Source: Candidatus Krumholzibacteriota bacterium (GTDB lineage: Bacteria; Krumholzibacteriota; Krumholzibacteriia; Krumholzibacteriales; Krumholzibacteriaceae). Taken from it: a stretch of 34,700 nucleotides of DNA. Shown in pieces: positions 22,601-31,839 of the stretch. A model generated the notes under the pieces. That model saw only the letters and a list, made by a program, of their open reading frames with translations. It had not been told where the DNA came from and did not search any database. The stretch covers positions 1 through 34,700 of the forward strand of contig DAOUUU010000010.1 of the NCBI GenBank assembly GCA_030667985.1, written 5' to 3'. The translations under genes were made by a program, and so were the position numbers. Numbering within the stretch: position 1 is the stretch's first letter; the number at the start of each line of letters is the position of its first letter.

Positions 22601-24222
22601 TGATAACCCTTGACGGCGGCCAGTTCCTTTTCACCTGCCTGTGCGAGATGATGGAAGATATAGAGTGTCGGGGCGTTCTCGATCTCATCGAGGATGAGCG
22701 TGATGTTTCTGTGGATCTGTTCCCTGCGCTTCTTGGGAATCTTCTTGAGGACATGTTCGGCCAGGGTCCTGCCGCTGAGTTTGTACAGCAGGCAGACTTC
22801 ACCGTCAGAGAGAATGGAATCCTCCGACCTTGCCTCGACAAGCCCCTGCGCTCGCAACCTCATGATCGATTCGTACATGCCGTTTCCTGAAGTGGGAAAG
22901 ACGTTCTGCAGGATCTTCAGGGGCATTTCGAACTTGAAGACCGCCATGAAGTTGAGTATAGAACGGTCCTCGTCCGTGAGGGAAGAGAGTGGTCCGGAGA
23001 ATCGCTTTCCCAGGTTCTCTGCGGCCTTTCCCTTTTCCTGGCGGCTGAGCGGCGCCAGCGGGATGTGAGTGATCGGGACGCTTTTTCTGCTGCATTCATC
23101 CGTCAAGGAGGAGACATAGTAGTCGGGAGATTTGTTGTTTACGACAATGACGCTTAACGGGCAGCTCGTCAGGCTTCGGCAGAGTCTATCGATGATGTGG
23201 CAGCTGACAAGCGGCTCCTGGGAGTGATCGTCGATGACGACGAATCCATGGCCGTCGTCGAACGAGTCAGGTCCCATATCCTGAAAGAGGTTCTGATCGC
23301 TAAGGATCGCCCCATGCTCGAAACCCCAATCCTCTGTGAGGCGTTCCGCAGCTTCCCGGACGAACCGGCTCTTTCCCTCTCCGCAGTCCCCCTTGAGTAT
23401 CACGAGTTGATTTTTGCCGCCTGCCGCCTTTTCGGCCGCCTTCTTCATCAGTCCCATGGCCGTCTTGGGCATTATAAATGGAGGGATCATGCCGGGTGGA
23501 ACGAACGGCTCCTGATGTTCGAGGCCGGCAAAGGTGAGGAGGTCATCAAACAGGTCTGAACAGCTCTTCCTGGTCATGTCACAGGAGAAGGAGTGGAGTC
23601 GTTTGGAGAGCGAGCGCCCTTGTTTCGCGGCTTTATCGGGCATATAGAGCACGAATGTATCGAGCAGGCGCCCGATACTCTCGAGATCCCGGCACAAAGC
23701 CGCATCGAGACCGCCGAAAGATATCGGTTCCCCTTTCAGGTGAGCAAGGATTTCGAAAGGCAGCAGGTATGCGGTGGGGAGCACCTTGAGGTCCTTGCCG
23801 GCGAGAACGATCGCTTCGGGGGCGAGGTTGCCGAAATAATATCCCTTCTCGAGGAGGGGGAGAATCGCCGCGAACAGTTCGGCCATTGTTTCTCTGACCT
23901 TCGCCGTTTCAATCGAAGGGAGCGCCTTTGTCAACGGCACGAAGTTTGTATAGGGAAGCAGAAATGATACGCTGTTGTTTGTCTTCTGGAGCGAGAGGGT
24001 GGACGGGAATATTTCGCCTGAAAAGAGCGCCTTCCTCATCTCGAGATCGGCGAGGGAGAGCGATATCCTTTCCTCGGAATTAAGAGAGAACCGGAAAAAG
24101 CTCTTTTCGCTGAGAGAGTCAGTGACGCCATGCCCCCGCCAGGGAGGATAGTTGCCGAGGACCTTCTTGGTGATGTACCGGGAGGCAATACCCTTATCAT
24201 AATTTTCACGGTTCATCTGCAT
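19675..24222 (-). CDS. Giant sigma-54 activator: kinase-like, STAND-type ATPase, TPR, GAF, AAA+ and Fis-type HTH
   Basis: A 1515-residue regulator combining several signalling modules. Residues about 1-225 look like a degenerate protein-kinase fold without clear HRD or DFG. A P-loop GDCGEGKSR (about 276-284) opens a STAND-like ATPase domain. TPR repeats span about 570-990, a GAF domain about 1005-1165. The sigma-54 AAA+ domain follows: Walker A GENGTGKD (about 1219), the sigma-54-contacting loop GSFTGA (about 1265), FRIDLYHRLNIFPI, and a C-terminal Fis-type HTH (ETARILQVSKPTVYKWLRMY). Walker B reads IFLNEI, with Asn for the usual Asp. No receiver domain is present, so input is probably protein or ligand binding to the TPR/GAF parts. 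The ATG at 24222 or 24216 lacks a clear ribosome site. It heads the operon containing the predicted selenoprotein and nif3. Confidence 0.9.
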   Translation of the reverse strand: MQMNRENYDKGIASRYITKKVLGNYPPWRGHGVTDSLSEKSFFRFSLNSEERISLSLADLEMRKALFSGEIFPSTLSLQKTNNSVSFLLPYTNFVPLTKALPSIETAKVRETMAELFAAILPLLEKGYYFGNLAPEAIVLAGKDLKVLPTAYLLPFEILAHLKGEPISFGGLDAALCRDLESIGRLLDTFVLYMPDKAAKQGRSLSKRLHSFSCDMTRKSCSDLFDDLLTFAGLEHQEPFVPPGMIPPFIMPKTAMGLMKKAAEKAAGGKNQLVILKGDCGEGKSRFVREAAERLTEDWGFEHGAILSDQNLFQDMGPDSFDDGHGFVVIDDHSQEPLVSCHIIDRLCRSLTSCPLSVIVVNNKSPDYYVSSLTDECSRKSVPITHIPLAPLSRQEKGKAAENLGKRFSGPLSSLTDEDRSILNFMAVFKFEMPLKILQNVFPTSGNGMYESIMRLRAQGLVEARSEDSILSDGEVCLLYKLSGRTLAEHVLKKIPKKRREQIHRNITLILDEIENAPTLYIFHHLAQAGEKELAAVKGYQLFKSMLERENLSAINCFNESYLHEKLDRHLPAETRFNLLLELGNYFSLIGNIARAEQFYRRCREDISSKKMAAEFRSLAVEAVRKECEILEKRGEFMKAERLLERTLDTHGEHLLSNQRAKLYNDLSWVHYRLGLFDKSHENCLLVHKLLDEKKYPLEIAQTYNLMGTINWNRSQYEDAVTCHRKCLTLRERCNEEIGISTSHNNLGLVYLSMGKLNDALGCFKKSMEIKKRHSNLPGLAAAHLNIALVYLDLEQLDEAEKSCLTATRLAEDIGNQQLLAEAYGTLGDINFLKGRLNSARDYFYKDLHICQKTKSQREKAVVFRRLCELALKEGNHEESRKLLEQANSLNKIIGSRLEACLINILEARLLLAEGKREQGKRLLEGVNLELSLLGRKTTAVLTAAEIGRLYLEEGNEPLAREYLLRAISLLGDSENIPRNVQTLIDALDTESAKSLEQIKSDSDRFQVLCRLTSIIRTIHDPEKLYSLIAETVMKITGMKRAALILQGEEAESYRILAASGVSSKQQILPDKNVSALLDIAKQLGYPLDASSVSLPCDKVSEAFLKEHPSIICIPLWIEDEVTGFLYLDSTRKNAGTNEENHSFLIAFSQQVALGLENILLSRKIKSIERTKPIRPSGVKTKGRNTFKEIVGSSPAIKHIFKLINDIKDMDMSVLLIGENGTGKDLFAKAIHYNSHRRDKPFVSLNCATIPRELIESELFGHEKGSFTGAHRQRIGHFESARDGTIFLNEIRDLPISLQPTLLRVLEEQKFYRVGGRKEITTNARIIAATNVDLLELIKKKQFRIDLYHRLNIFPIRIPTLRDRKDDIEPLCNHFLATYCNIYNIPLKTIAQAALAYFFEYDWPGNVRELENIITRLVITSKRDTILVEDLPDNILSRPLAETPPLSPTLEDAVENLLDTIKSTNMEPSMQLLQYEIAHQVHERTESAQETARILQVSKPTVYKWLRMYNEKNNK

Positions 24223-24233
24223 CAACGATCGTT

Positions 24234-24259
24234 AAATATTTTAACGGATTAAAATACTT
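24234..24259. promoter_or_regulatory. Dyad between promoter and start of the sigma-54 activator gene (possible operator)
   Basis: TATTTTAA (24237-24244) and TTAAAATA (24249-24256) are perfect inverted repeats around a CGGA centre; two further pairs follow beyond one mismatch. The dyad touches the -10 hexamer of the predicted promoter. A palindromic AACGATCGTT lies at 24224-24233 beside it. This could be a repressor or autoregulatory site. Confidence 0.45.
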
Positions 24260-24284
24260 TACAGCAAAAAACCGAATTTTTCAA
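24256..24284 (-). promoter_or_regulatory. Predicted sigma-70-type promoter of the activator-selenoprotein-nif3 operon
   Basis: Minus strand TTGAAA (24279-24284; 5 of 6 consensus) and TAAAGT (24256-24261; 4 of 6) with exactly 17 bp between. Expected leader length is about 25-30 nt. Confidence 0.55.
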
Positions 24285-24383
24285 GAAGTTTATCTAAAAT
24301 GTTATTTGACTGTGCATTAAATCAGAACTCAGCTCATGAGATCTGGAAGGGCGTGTTGGTTTGGGTCAAAAAGCGGGTTTCTA

Positions 24384-24734
24384 TCAGGGTATATATAGTA
24401 ATCTTCCGCAATTCTCACAGGTCTGAAGAAGGTCCCTGTTGATCGAGGAGAAAAAGGAGGTGGGCAGCTTGACGAAGCAACCGAGGCAGAGGTCCCCGGT
24501 GACGGGAAGAATAGCCATCGTGTAGCGCCCCGTCAGCTTTTTATAGCGCTGAAGAACGGTGGGGGAGATCTTCTTGGCGAGTTTGGAGCGCGCATCCTGG
24601 AGCTCCTCGAGGCCCGTCAGTTTGAATCCGAGGCTCTCGAGTTCCTTGGAGGTGGATTTGTCCTTCGCCTCCTTGATCATGATATCGAGGTCCTGAAGGG
24701 CGATTAGAAGCCTATGTGCTTCTTTTAGCGGCAT
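24384..24734 (-). CDS. C4-type zinc-ribbon protein (zf-RING_7-like)
   Basis: A 116-residue protein with a helical, coiled-coil-prone N-terminus (1-60) and a zinc ribbon with CLGC (Cys83, Cys86) and CENC (Cys106, Cys109), spaced as in the C4 zinc-ribbon proteins of bacteria. The coiled-coil region is much shorter than in the usual 230-250-residue members. Its ATG abuts the stop of the PtsN-like gene (TAGATG) and the ribosome site GGGAGG lies inside that gene's last codons, so translation is coupled. Nucleic-acid or protein binding is likely but unproven. Confidence 0.7.
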   Translation of the reverse strand: MPLKEAHRLLIALQDLDIMIKEAKDKSTSKELESLGFKLTGLEELQDARSKLAKKISPTVLQRYKKLTGRYTMAILPVTGDLCLGCFVKLPTSFFSSINRDLLQTCENCGRLLYIP

Positions 24735-25193
24735 CTATCCTCCCAAAAGCTCGATCAGTGATTTGTAGTCGGTCACTTCAGTGAGTTTTTTCAGTTCGGC
24801 CGGTTTCTGGACAAGGCCGATGAGCTGACTGAGCAATGCGAGATAGACTTCTGCACCCTTATCGCTCGGCGCCAGGATGAGAAAAAAGATTTTCGTCGGT
24901 TTTCCGTCGAGAGAATCGAAATCGATTCCGCCGGCCGATCTCGCGAACAGGACAATCAATTTCTTGATTGCGAGGGATCTACCGTGGGGAAAGGCTACGC
25001 CGTTGCCCAGCCCGGTGCTGCCGAGGCTTTCGCGGTTTTTCAGCATCTCCATGATGAAATGCCCGTCGGAGATGAGTTTCTGCTCCGCGAGATGGCGCAC
25101 CATCTCCTGCAGCACTGACATCTTCTTACGGGACCGAAGATGAAATAAACAGAGCTTTTCCTGGAAGAAAGGGACGAGTTTGGATGTTTCCAT
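24735..25193 (-). CDS. PTS EIIA (fructose/nitrogen type, PtsN-like) protein
   Basis: A 152-residue EIIA domain of the mannitol/fructose/PtsN class. The phospho-accepting histidine is His70 in GNGVAFPHGRS, the characteristic motif, followed by IVLFARSAGGIDFDSLDGKPTKIFFLILAPSD. No EIIB, EIIC, HPr or EI gene is nearby, so a regulatory PtsN-type role is more likely than sugar transport. The frame extends to a TTG at 25217 that directly touches an AAGGAG, too close for initiation; the ATG at 25193 gives the usual family N-terminus but has a weak ribosome site. It is translationally coupled to the zinc-ribbon gene. Confidence 0.82.
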   Translation of the reverse strand: METSKLVPFFQEKLCLFHLRSRKKMSVLQEMVRHLAEQKLISDGHFIMEMLKNRESLGSTGLGNGVAFPHGRSLAIKKLIVLFARSAGGIDFDSLDGKPTKIFFLILAPSDKGAEVYLALLSQLIGLVQKPAELKKLTEVTDYKSLIELLGG

Positions 25194-25249
25194 TCTTGAT
25201 TTGTCTTTCGTTTTCAACTCCTTATTGTGTATAGCAGTTTACTATTTAA

Positions 25250-25278
25250 TTGACAATATGTTTTTGTTATCCTGTGAT
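25250..25278 (+). promoter_or_regulatory. Predicted sigma-70-type promoter of rsgA
   Basis: A perfect TTGACA (25250-25255), a 17-bp spacer and TGTGAT (25273-25278; 4 of 6). The expected transcript start is about 35 nt before the rsgA ATG. Confidence 0.6.
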
Positions 25279-25318
25279 GGGTTTTATTACGGGTTACTCA
25301 AGGTGTGGAGAATAGGCC

Positions 25319-26269
25319 ATGTCAGAAGTATTGTTGTCGCGAGGTGTCGTAACCAGGATCCGCGGCTCCATCTATGTCGTATCGAGTGGCGGCGTCAATG
25401 TAAAGTGTTCGCTCAGGGGGCGTTTCCGGCTAAGGGACAGGCCGGATGAGCTTCTTCCCGTTGTCGGTGACAATGTGGATTTCAGGCCTGGAAGCAGTCC
25501 CGATGACCGAGGGGCCACGGGTATGATAATGTCGGTGCATCCTCGCAGCAGTGTCTTTGCCAGGAGCGGCTTATCGGGCAAGATGGATCACAAGGTCATC
25601 GGGGCGAATCTCGACCAGGTGATCATCGTCGTCAGCACGAAGAAACCGACACTCAAACTAAGGCTTATCGACAGGATGATCGTCGCCGCCGAGGCGGGAG
25701 GTATGGAACCGGTGGTCTGCGTGAACAAGATGGACCTGATAGGGGACGTGGACTGTTTGCGGAGACAGTTGGCCCCGTATGAGAAGATGCAGTACAAGGT
25801 TATATTTTGCAGTGCGTTGCGAGGCACCGGCCTGGACGTCATCCGCGAGCTGATGAGATTCAAGAGTTCTATAATGGTAGGGTCGTCAGGTACGGGAAAA
25901 ACCTCGCTCGTGGCGGCGCTCCAGCCTGATCTGAAGCTCGTTACCGGGGCGGTGAGCGATAAGACGGGCAAGGGCCGTCATACGACGACCCACTTCGAGC
26001 TGCACGAGCTCGATTTCGGCGGTTACATCGGTGATACGCCGGGGATAAGGGAATTCGGCGTCTCTGATGTGAGCAAAAGGGAGCTCGCGACCCATTTCAG
26101 GGATTTCAGGCCCTATCTCGGCACCTGCCGTTTTTCGACCTGCACACACAGCCACGAGCCTGATTGTTCCGTCAAGGAAGCCGTGGAGGAGGGAACACTC
26201 TCACGCGACCGGTATGAGAGCTATATCAGGATTCTGGATTCTATAGGCGATCAGCAAAAGAACCGGTAG
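25319..26269 (+). CDS. rsgA: Ribosome small-subunit biogenesis GTPase RsgA
   Basis: A 316-residue circularly permuted GTPase that helps late maturation of the 30S subunit. Domains in order: an OB fold (about 1-85), then G4 NKMD before G1 GSSGTGKTSL and G3 DTPG, the permuted order that defines the family, with the KGRHTTTH switch segment. A C-terminal zinc site follows (CRFSTCTHSHEPDC). The P-loop has Thr after GK (GKT) where many RsgA proteins have GKS, a conservative change. A GGAG lies 10-15 nt before the ATG. It is divergent from ptsN and followed by a hairpin. Confidence 0.96.
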   Translation: MSEVLLSRGVVTRIRGSIYVVSSGGVNVKCSLRGRFRLRDRPDELLPVVGDNVDFRPGSSPDDRGATGMIMSVHPRSSVFARSGLSGKMDHKVIGANLDQVIIVVSTKKPTLKLRLIDRMIVAAEAGGMEPVVCVNKMDLIGDVDCLRRQLAPYEKMQYKVIFCSALRGTGLDVIRELMRFKSSIMVGSSGTGKTSLVAALQPDLKLVTGAVSDKTGKGRHTTTHFELHELDFGGYIGDTPGIREFGVSDVSKRELATHFRDFRPYLGTCRFSTCTHSHEPDCSVKEAVEEGTLSRDRYESYIRILDSIGDQQKNR

Positions 26270-26299
26270 TAAGGCCGGCAGATCCCTTTAATATGAAAA

Positions 26300-26321
26300 A
26301 GGCGGCCCGGAAAGGCCGCCT
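26300..26321. terminator. Strong GC hairpin after rsgA
   Basis: AGGCGGCC (26300-26307) and GGCCGCCT (26314-26321) form a perfect 8-bp stem with a 6-nt loop. A run of five A precedes it and no T run follows, so as an intrinsic terminator it fits minus-strand better than plus-strand transcription; on the plus strand it may only stabilise the rsgA transcript end. Confidence 0.5.
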
Positions 26322-26423
26322 ATGGTAAGGAGGGATTGAAGACGGTGGGAAAATCCGCTCTCATTCCTTCATACGTAATGGAGGGTGAAAGGTTCCAATA
26401 TTATTCAGGCAAGAAAGATCGTG

Positions 26424-27525
26424 ATGAAAAAGATCGAAAGACAGGGAAAGATCGCTCTCGCGCGTTTTGCCGCTCTCTTTCTCGGGGCAAGAGGAGAGGT
26501 CGGCAATGAGGTGCTGCGCCTGGAGCCGGAAAAGGTCCTTGTTATACGCCAGCATAATCAGATGGGTGATATGCTGCTCGCGGTGCCCGCGTTCAGGGCT
26601 CTGAAGAAACGGTTTCCCCGCGCCCGCATATCCCTTGTCGCCGCATCGATAAACGGTATCGTGATGGAGAACAGCCCCTTCGTAGACGAGGTCCTGGTCT
26701 ACGCGAAGGAACGCAACAGAAAGAATCCATTCAGGCTCGTCAGGTTCCTGATGGAATTACGCCGCCGGCGGTTCGATCTTGTCATCGTGCTCAATACCGT
26801 ATCGTTTTCAATAACAAGCATGCTGCTGGCGGCCCTTAGCGGGGCCCGGTTCCGTATCGGCTCGAGCAGCTCGGGATTCGGGCACGATCTGTCCGGCAGG
26901 TATTACCATATCGAGATGCCCCTGCCGAGCGCCGAAGAGCTCGAACGGATGCATGAGAGCGAACACAATCTCTATCCTCTGTCGATGATCGGGGTGGTCG
27001 AGGAGGATCTGAAGTCGCAGCTCATACCGACCGATGATGAGGAGGCGGATGCGTCGCGGTTCATAGAGGCTTCCTGGGGGGGCGCCGATCCGTTCATCGT
27101 CATCCACCCTGGAGCTGGAAAGAAGCAGAATATCTGGCCTCCCGGCAATTTCGCCGAAACTGTGATACGGCTGAAGAAGATTCGGCCCCTCGGCGTAATG
27201 GCCGTTCGGGGTCCGGTGGACAGGGAGATTTTCGATCGATTCATCTCCGCATGTCCACATGTGGACGCCGAGCTCTCGATGCCGAGTATCGGATTTCTCG
27301 GCGCGCTCATGAAGAGGGCCGCCGTTACGCTCTGCAATGATACAGGGATCATGCATCTAGCTGGCGCGGTCGGGGCGAACTGCTGCGCCGTCTTTGGGCC
27401 TACGAATCCGGATCGATGGAAGCCGGTAAACGACAATGTCGTGGCGATACGCGGCGCTGACGAGAGAGTCGAATCGGTTACTGTGGATGAAATGGTCAGG
27501 CGGGCCGCCCAATTTGTCGAGAGGC

Positions 27526-27545
<20 letters not shown>
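26424..27545 (+). CDS. Family-9 glycosyltransferase (heptosyltransferase-like)
   Basis: A 373-residue GT-B fold glycosyltransferase of family 9, the group of ADP-heptose:LPS heptosyltransferases. Family marks are VLVIRQHNQMGDMLLAVPAFRAL near the N-terminus, FDLVIVLN, VIHPGAGKKQNIWPP at the start of the nucleotide-sugar domain, and CNDTGIMHLAGAVGA with AVFGPTNPDRW near the C-terminus. It probably acts in lipopolysaccharide core or related surface glycan synthesis at the inner membrane, implying a Gram-negative type envelope. The start is uncertain: in-frame GTG codons at 26385 and 26421 are possible, but spacing to a ribosome site is poor for each. Its end overlaps the convergent kinase gene by 20 bp. 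Confidence 0.88.
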
Positions 27546-29222
<1,677 letters not shown>

Positions 29223-29226
<4 letters not shown>

Positions 29227-29951
29227 GTTGCTGTCACCAGCCTCGAAGCTAACGATTCGGGCAGTCCGGCCGATCGGATCTTCTCCTGAGCCAACTCGAT
29301 GTCATACGGTATCCGCCTGATCGAGATGGTTCCCTTCTTCGTGTCGAGCAGGGCGTAGCTCGCCGCCGCGACCCCGTCCCTGGGCTGTCCGATGCTTCCA
29401 ACGTTGAATAGATAGCGGGCCCCGGGCTCCAGCTGTACGATCGAATTCTCGAGGGCTTTGCAGCCTTTCGTTCTATGCCACTCTATGCAGGATGGTATGT
29501 GAGTGTGTCCCACGAATATGAATCTCTCGCCCCTCGCTTCGAAGAGGCGGCGCGCCTGTTTCATCGTGTGTATGTATTCGAAATCCAGAGGATCTACGGG
29601 AGACGCGTGTGCGAATACACAATTCTCGTGTCGCCTTGTTGCATCGTACCGGCTCAAACGCTCGATATGGCGGGTGTGCAGGGTCTTCGCTGTCCAATGG
29701 ATGGCTCTCTTCGCTGTCCTGTTGAAGTTCTCGTATCCCAGGATGCCGGCGACTGCGAGATCGTGGTTTCCGCCGATGCGGATCTGTGCTCGCTCGTGGA
29801 CCATCTCCACGCACTCGTTAGGATTGGCTCCATAACCGACTACGTCGCCCAGTGAGACGATGATGTCGGGCTTGTGCATCGCCGCATCCTCCAATACTTG
29901 TTCGAGTGCCTCGATGTTAGCGTGCACATCTGAGAAAACTAGATATCGCAT
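29223..29951 (-). CDS. Calcineurin-like metallophosphoesterase
   Basis: A 242-residue dinuclear metallophosphoesterase of the YfcE/diadenosine-tetraphosphatase-like group. All metal ligands are visible: FSDVHAN (Asp8, His10), LGDVVGYG, GGNHDLA, FAHASP and FVGHTHIP. Likely substrates are phosphodiesters, nucleotides or phosphoproteins; sequence alone does not decide. It sits between the FHA gene (6 bp upstream) and the Ser/Thr kinase gene (4-bp ATGA overlap), which suggests a phosphatase counterpart to that kinase or a shared second messenger. Confidence 0.9.
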
Positions 29952-29957
29952 CCTGTT

Positions 29958-31313
29958 TCACCTCTGGAAGACGAACTCTTCCGATCCGATCTCGATCAGA
30001 TCGTTCTCTTCCAGTAACTTCTCGTCCACCTTCTCGCCGTTTATCCGGATCTTGCCTGTTTTTCCAACCCGCTGGATCACACATTCGGTGCCGTCACGCT
30101 TGATCTCGGCGATACGCTTTGGAGAGAACAATCCTCCGACACGGACGTCGCAGGAGTCCTCCTTGCCGATGATCAGACAGTCGTCCTCGATCGGGTAGAC
30201 TTCATCCGTTTCTTTACGCAGCAGCTTTGGGCTGGATTCGTTCGTCACGGGATAATCTATATGGAATTTCTCTTTTTTCTCTTTCTTCGTTTTGGCGTGA
30301 AAGTTCGGGATGATGACTGTTTGATCGAGATCGTCGATGGTAAAGCTCTCGCCCTGGGCTATTTCGAATACGATGATGTATTTGCCGAGGAGGATGTTGT
30401 CCCCGCTGTTCAATTTTGCCTCTTTGACCGTCTGGCCGTTGACAAGTGTTCCGTTCTTGCTGCCCAGGTCGTTGATGAAGAAACCCTCTTTCGACGATCG
30501 TATGACGGCGTGTTGACGTGAGACGCTCAAGTTGTCGATTACGATGTCGTTCTGCGAGTTTCTCCCGATCGTCATCTGTTTCCCGTTGAACGGATATGTT
30601 TTCAGCGGCCTGTTCTTCAGTTTGACGACGAGAGTGGGGGGCTGACTGAGGTAGAAGGAGGATATGGTTCCTTCATGGTCCTCCGGGATGGGGCGAGCGT
30701 CCTCAGCCTGCGATATGACGAGATCCGTGAAGACCATCAGATCGAAATGACAGTGTGTCGACAGAGTGTAGACCTTGACGAGAAAGAGCTCTCGAACGTC
30801 CGTTTTCGGTTTGAGCTTCTCCGCCTGTCCATGATGGCAGGCCACCGGCCTGCCCTCGTGGTACCTGATCAGTATCAGGTTGTCGGGCTGGCGCGCGGCG
30901 ACGAGAGCGCTCTTTTTGGAGTTTTCGATCTCGTCTAAGAGGTCATCGAGGTCGACCACCTTCGAGTCCGCTTTCATGGCGGCTTTCTTCTGGAGATATA
31001 CAAGCAGCGAATGGTACAACACGAGATCGGTGTAGTAGACGACGAGTCGCGGGAACTGCAGGGTCCTTAACTCGGTGAAGAATCGCCTCATCGGTATGTT
31101 TTGGAATCCATCGCCCCGGTCGACTGTGATCCAGTAGATCGAGCCTTCCCTGATGAACAGCAGGTACTGAGCCTGGGCGTTGAATATTTCAACGATCACA
31201 GGATACTTGCAGCTTGCCTTCAGGAAGTGCTTCAGTACGGTGTCGAACTCGTCGAAATCGAGCTCGCTCGGGTGCAGAAGTACTTTATGATAAGGGACTT
31301 GCAGTCTTAACAT
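29958..31313 (-). CDS. FHA-domain protein (one intact, one degenerate FHA)
   Basis: A 451-residue cytoplasmic protein. Residues 1-225 are a domain I do not recognise, alpha/beta in character. An FHA domain follows at about 228-318 with the phosphothreonine-binding residues intact: Gly250-Arg251, Ser265 and His268 in SVSRQH, and LGSKNGTLVNG. A lysine-rich linker leads to a second FHA-like fold (375-451; IGKEDSCDVRV) that lacks the Arg and the SxxH motif and so should not bind phosphothreonine in the usual way. It heads the operon with a metallophosphoesterase and a Ser/Thr kinase, whose substrates it probably recognises. GGAGC lies about 10 nt before the ATG. Confidence 0.88.
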   Translation of the reverse strand: MLRLQVPYHKVLLHPSELDFDEFDTVLKHFLKASCKYPVIVEIFNAQAQYLLFIREGSIYWITVDRGDGFQNIPMRRFFTELRTLQFPRLVVYYTDLVLYHSLLVYLQKKAAMKADSKVVDLDDLLDEIENSKKSALVAARQPDNLILIRYHEGRPVACHHGQAEKLKPKTDVRELFLVKVYTLSTHCHFDLMVFTDLVISQAEDARPIPEDHEGTISSFYLSQPPTLVVKLKNRPLKTYPFNGKQMTIGRNSQNDIVIDNLSVSRQHAVIRSSKEGFFINDLGSKNGTLVNGQTVKEAKLNSGDNILLGKYIIVFEIAQGESFTIDDLDQTVIIPNFHAKTKKEKKEKFHIDYPVTNESSPKLLRKETDEVYPIEDDCLIIGKEDSCDVRVGGLFSPKRIAEIKRDGTECVIQRVGKTGKIRINGEKVDEKLLEENDLIEIGSEEFVFQR

Positions 31314-31414
31314 AGTTTGATAGCTCCGGGAAAAAGACTCTTCTGATGGGGAATCGCAAAATCGATGCCAAACCGTTTATTTACAATAGAAAAGCAACTA
31401 CTCGAGAAATCTTC

Positions 31415-31443
31415 TTGTTCTCGGAATTTAAAATTATTACATT
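31415..31443 (+). promoter_or_regulatory. Weak candidate promoter of the cold-shock gene
   Basis: TTGTTC (31415-31420), 17 bp, TACATT (31438-31443). Only 3 and 4 matches to consensus. If used it would give a leader of about 100 nt, in keeping with the long leaders common on cold-shock mRNAs. The rest of the 31314-31546 gap shows nothing else clear. Confidence 0.3.
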
Positions 31444-31546
31444 CTGCCTATATGTATCGGTGGTAATACCTCCACCGGTTATGTTTGGCAGCTGGTGGGT
31501 TTTGATTCAGAGGCCCGCCGATGTGGCGTTAAGGGGGTATTTGTAA

Positions 31547-31753
31547 ATGGTAGCAGGTAAGGTAAAATGGTTCAACGAGAGTAAGGGATACGGCTTTATC
31601 CAGCAGGATGAAAACGAGAGGGATATTTTTGTTCATTACTCAGACATCGAGGGTGAAGGTTTCCGCACATTGAACGAGGGCGACGCGGTCGAGTTCGATG
31701 CTGTAGAAGGGCCGAAGGGGCTCCAGGCGAAGAACGTGCGGAAAGTTCAATAG
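31547..31753 (+). CDS. Cold-shock protein (CspA family)
   Basis: A 68-residue OB-fold RNA/DNA chaperone. RNP1 is KGYGFI (13-18) and RNP2 is DIFVHY (26-31); the start [14 protein letters not shown] and the end [10 protein letters not shown] are typical. AAGGGGG is placed 10-12 nt before the ATG, and a strong intrinsic terminator follows. It is monocistronic, divergent from the FHA operon. The name cspA is not used because paralogues cannot be told apart here. Confidence 0.97.
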   Translation: MVAGKVKWFNESKGYGFIQQDENERDIFVHYSDIEGEGFRTLNEGDAVEFDAVEGPKGLQAKNVRKVQ

Positions 31754-31785
31754 ACTAAATACTATCAGATTATGTCTATTTCGAG

Positions 31786-31815
31786 AGGGAGGCGCTCAAA
31801 CGCCTCCCTTTTTTT
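31786..31815 (+). terminator. Rho-independent terminator of the cold-shock gene
   Basis: AGGGAGGCG (31786-31794), a six-base loop CTCAAA, CGCCTCCCT (31801-31809) and a continuous T run to 31815. A perfect 9-bp GC-rich stem followed directly by T residues, 33 bp after the stop. Confidence 0.93.
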
Positions 31816-31839
31816 CTTGGGCTTTGCGGCTCAGGGCGA

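Noticed and set aside
31483-31500. TTGGCAGCTGGTGGG as a sigma-54 promoter before the cold-shock gene
   Set aside because: The GG half looks right but no TTGC-like -12 element follows at the required spacing.
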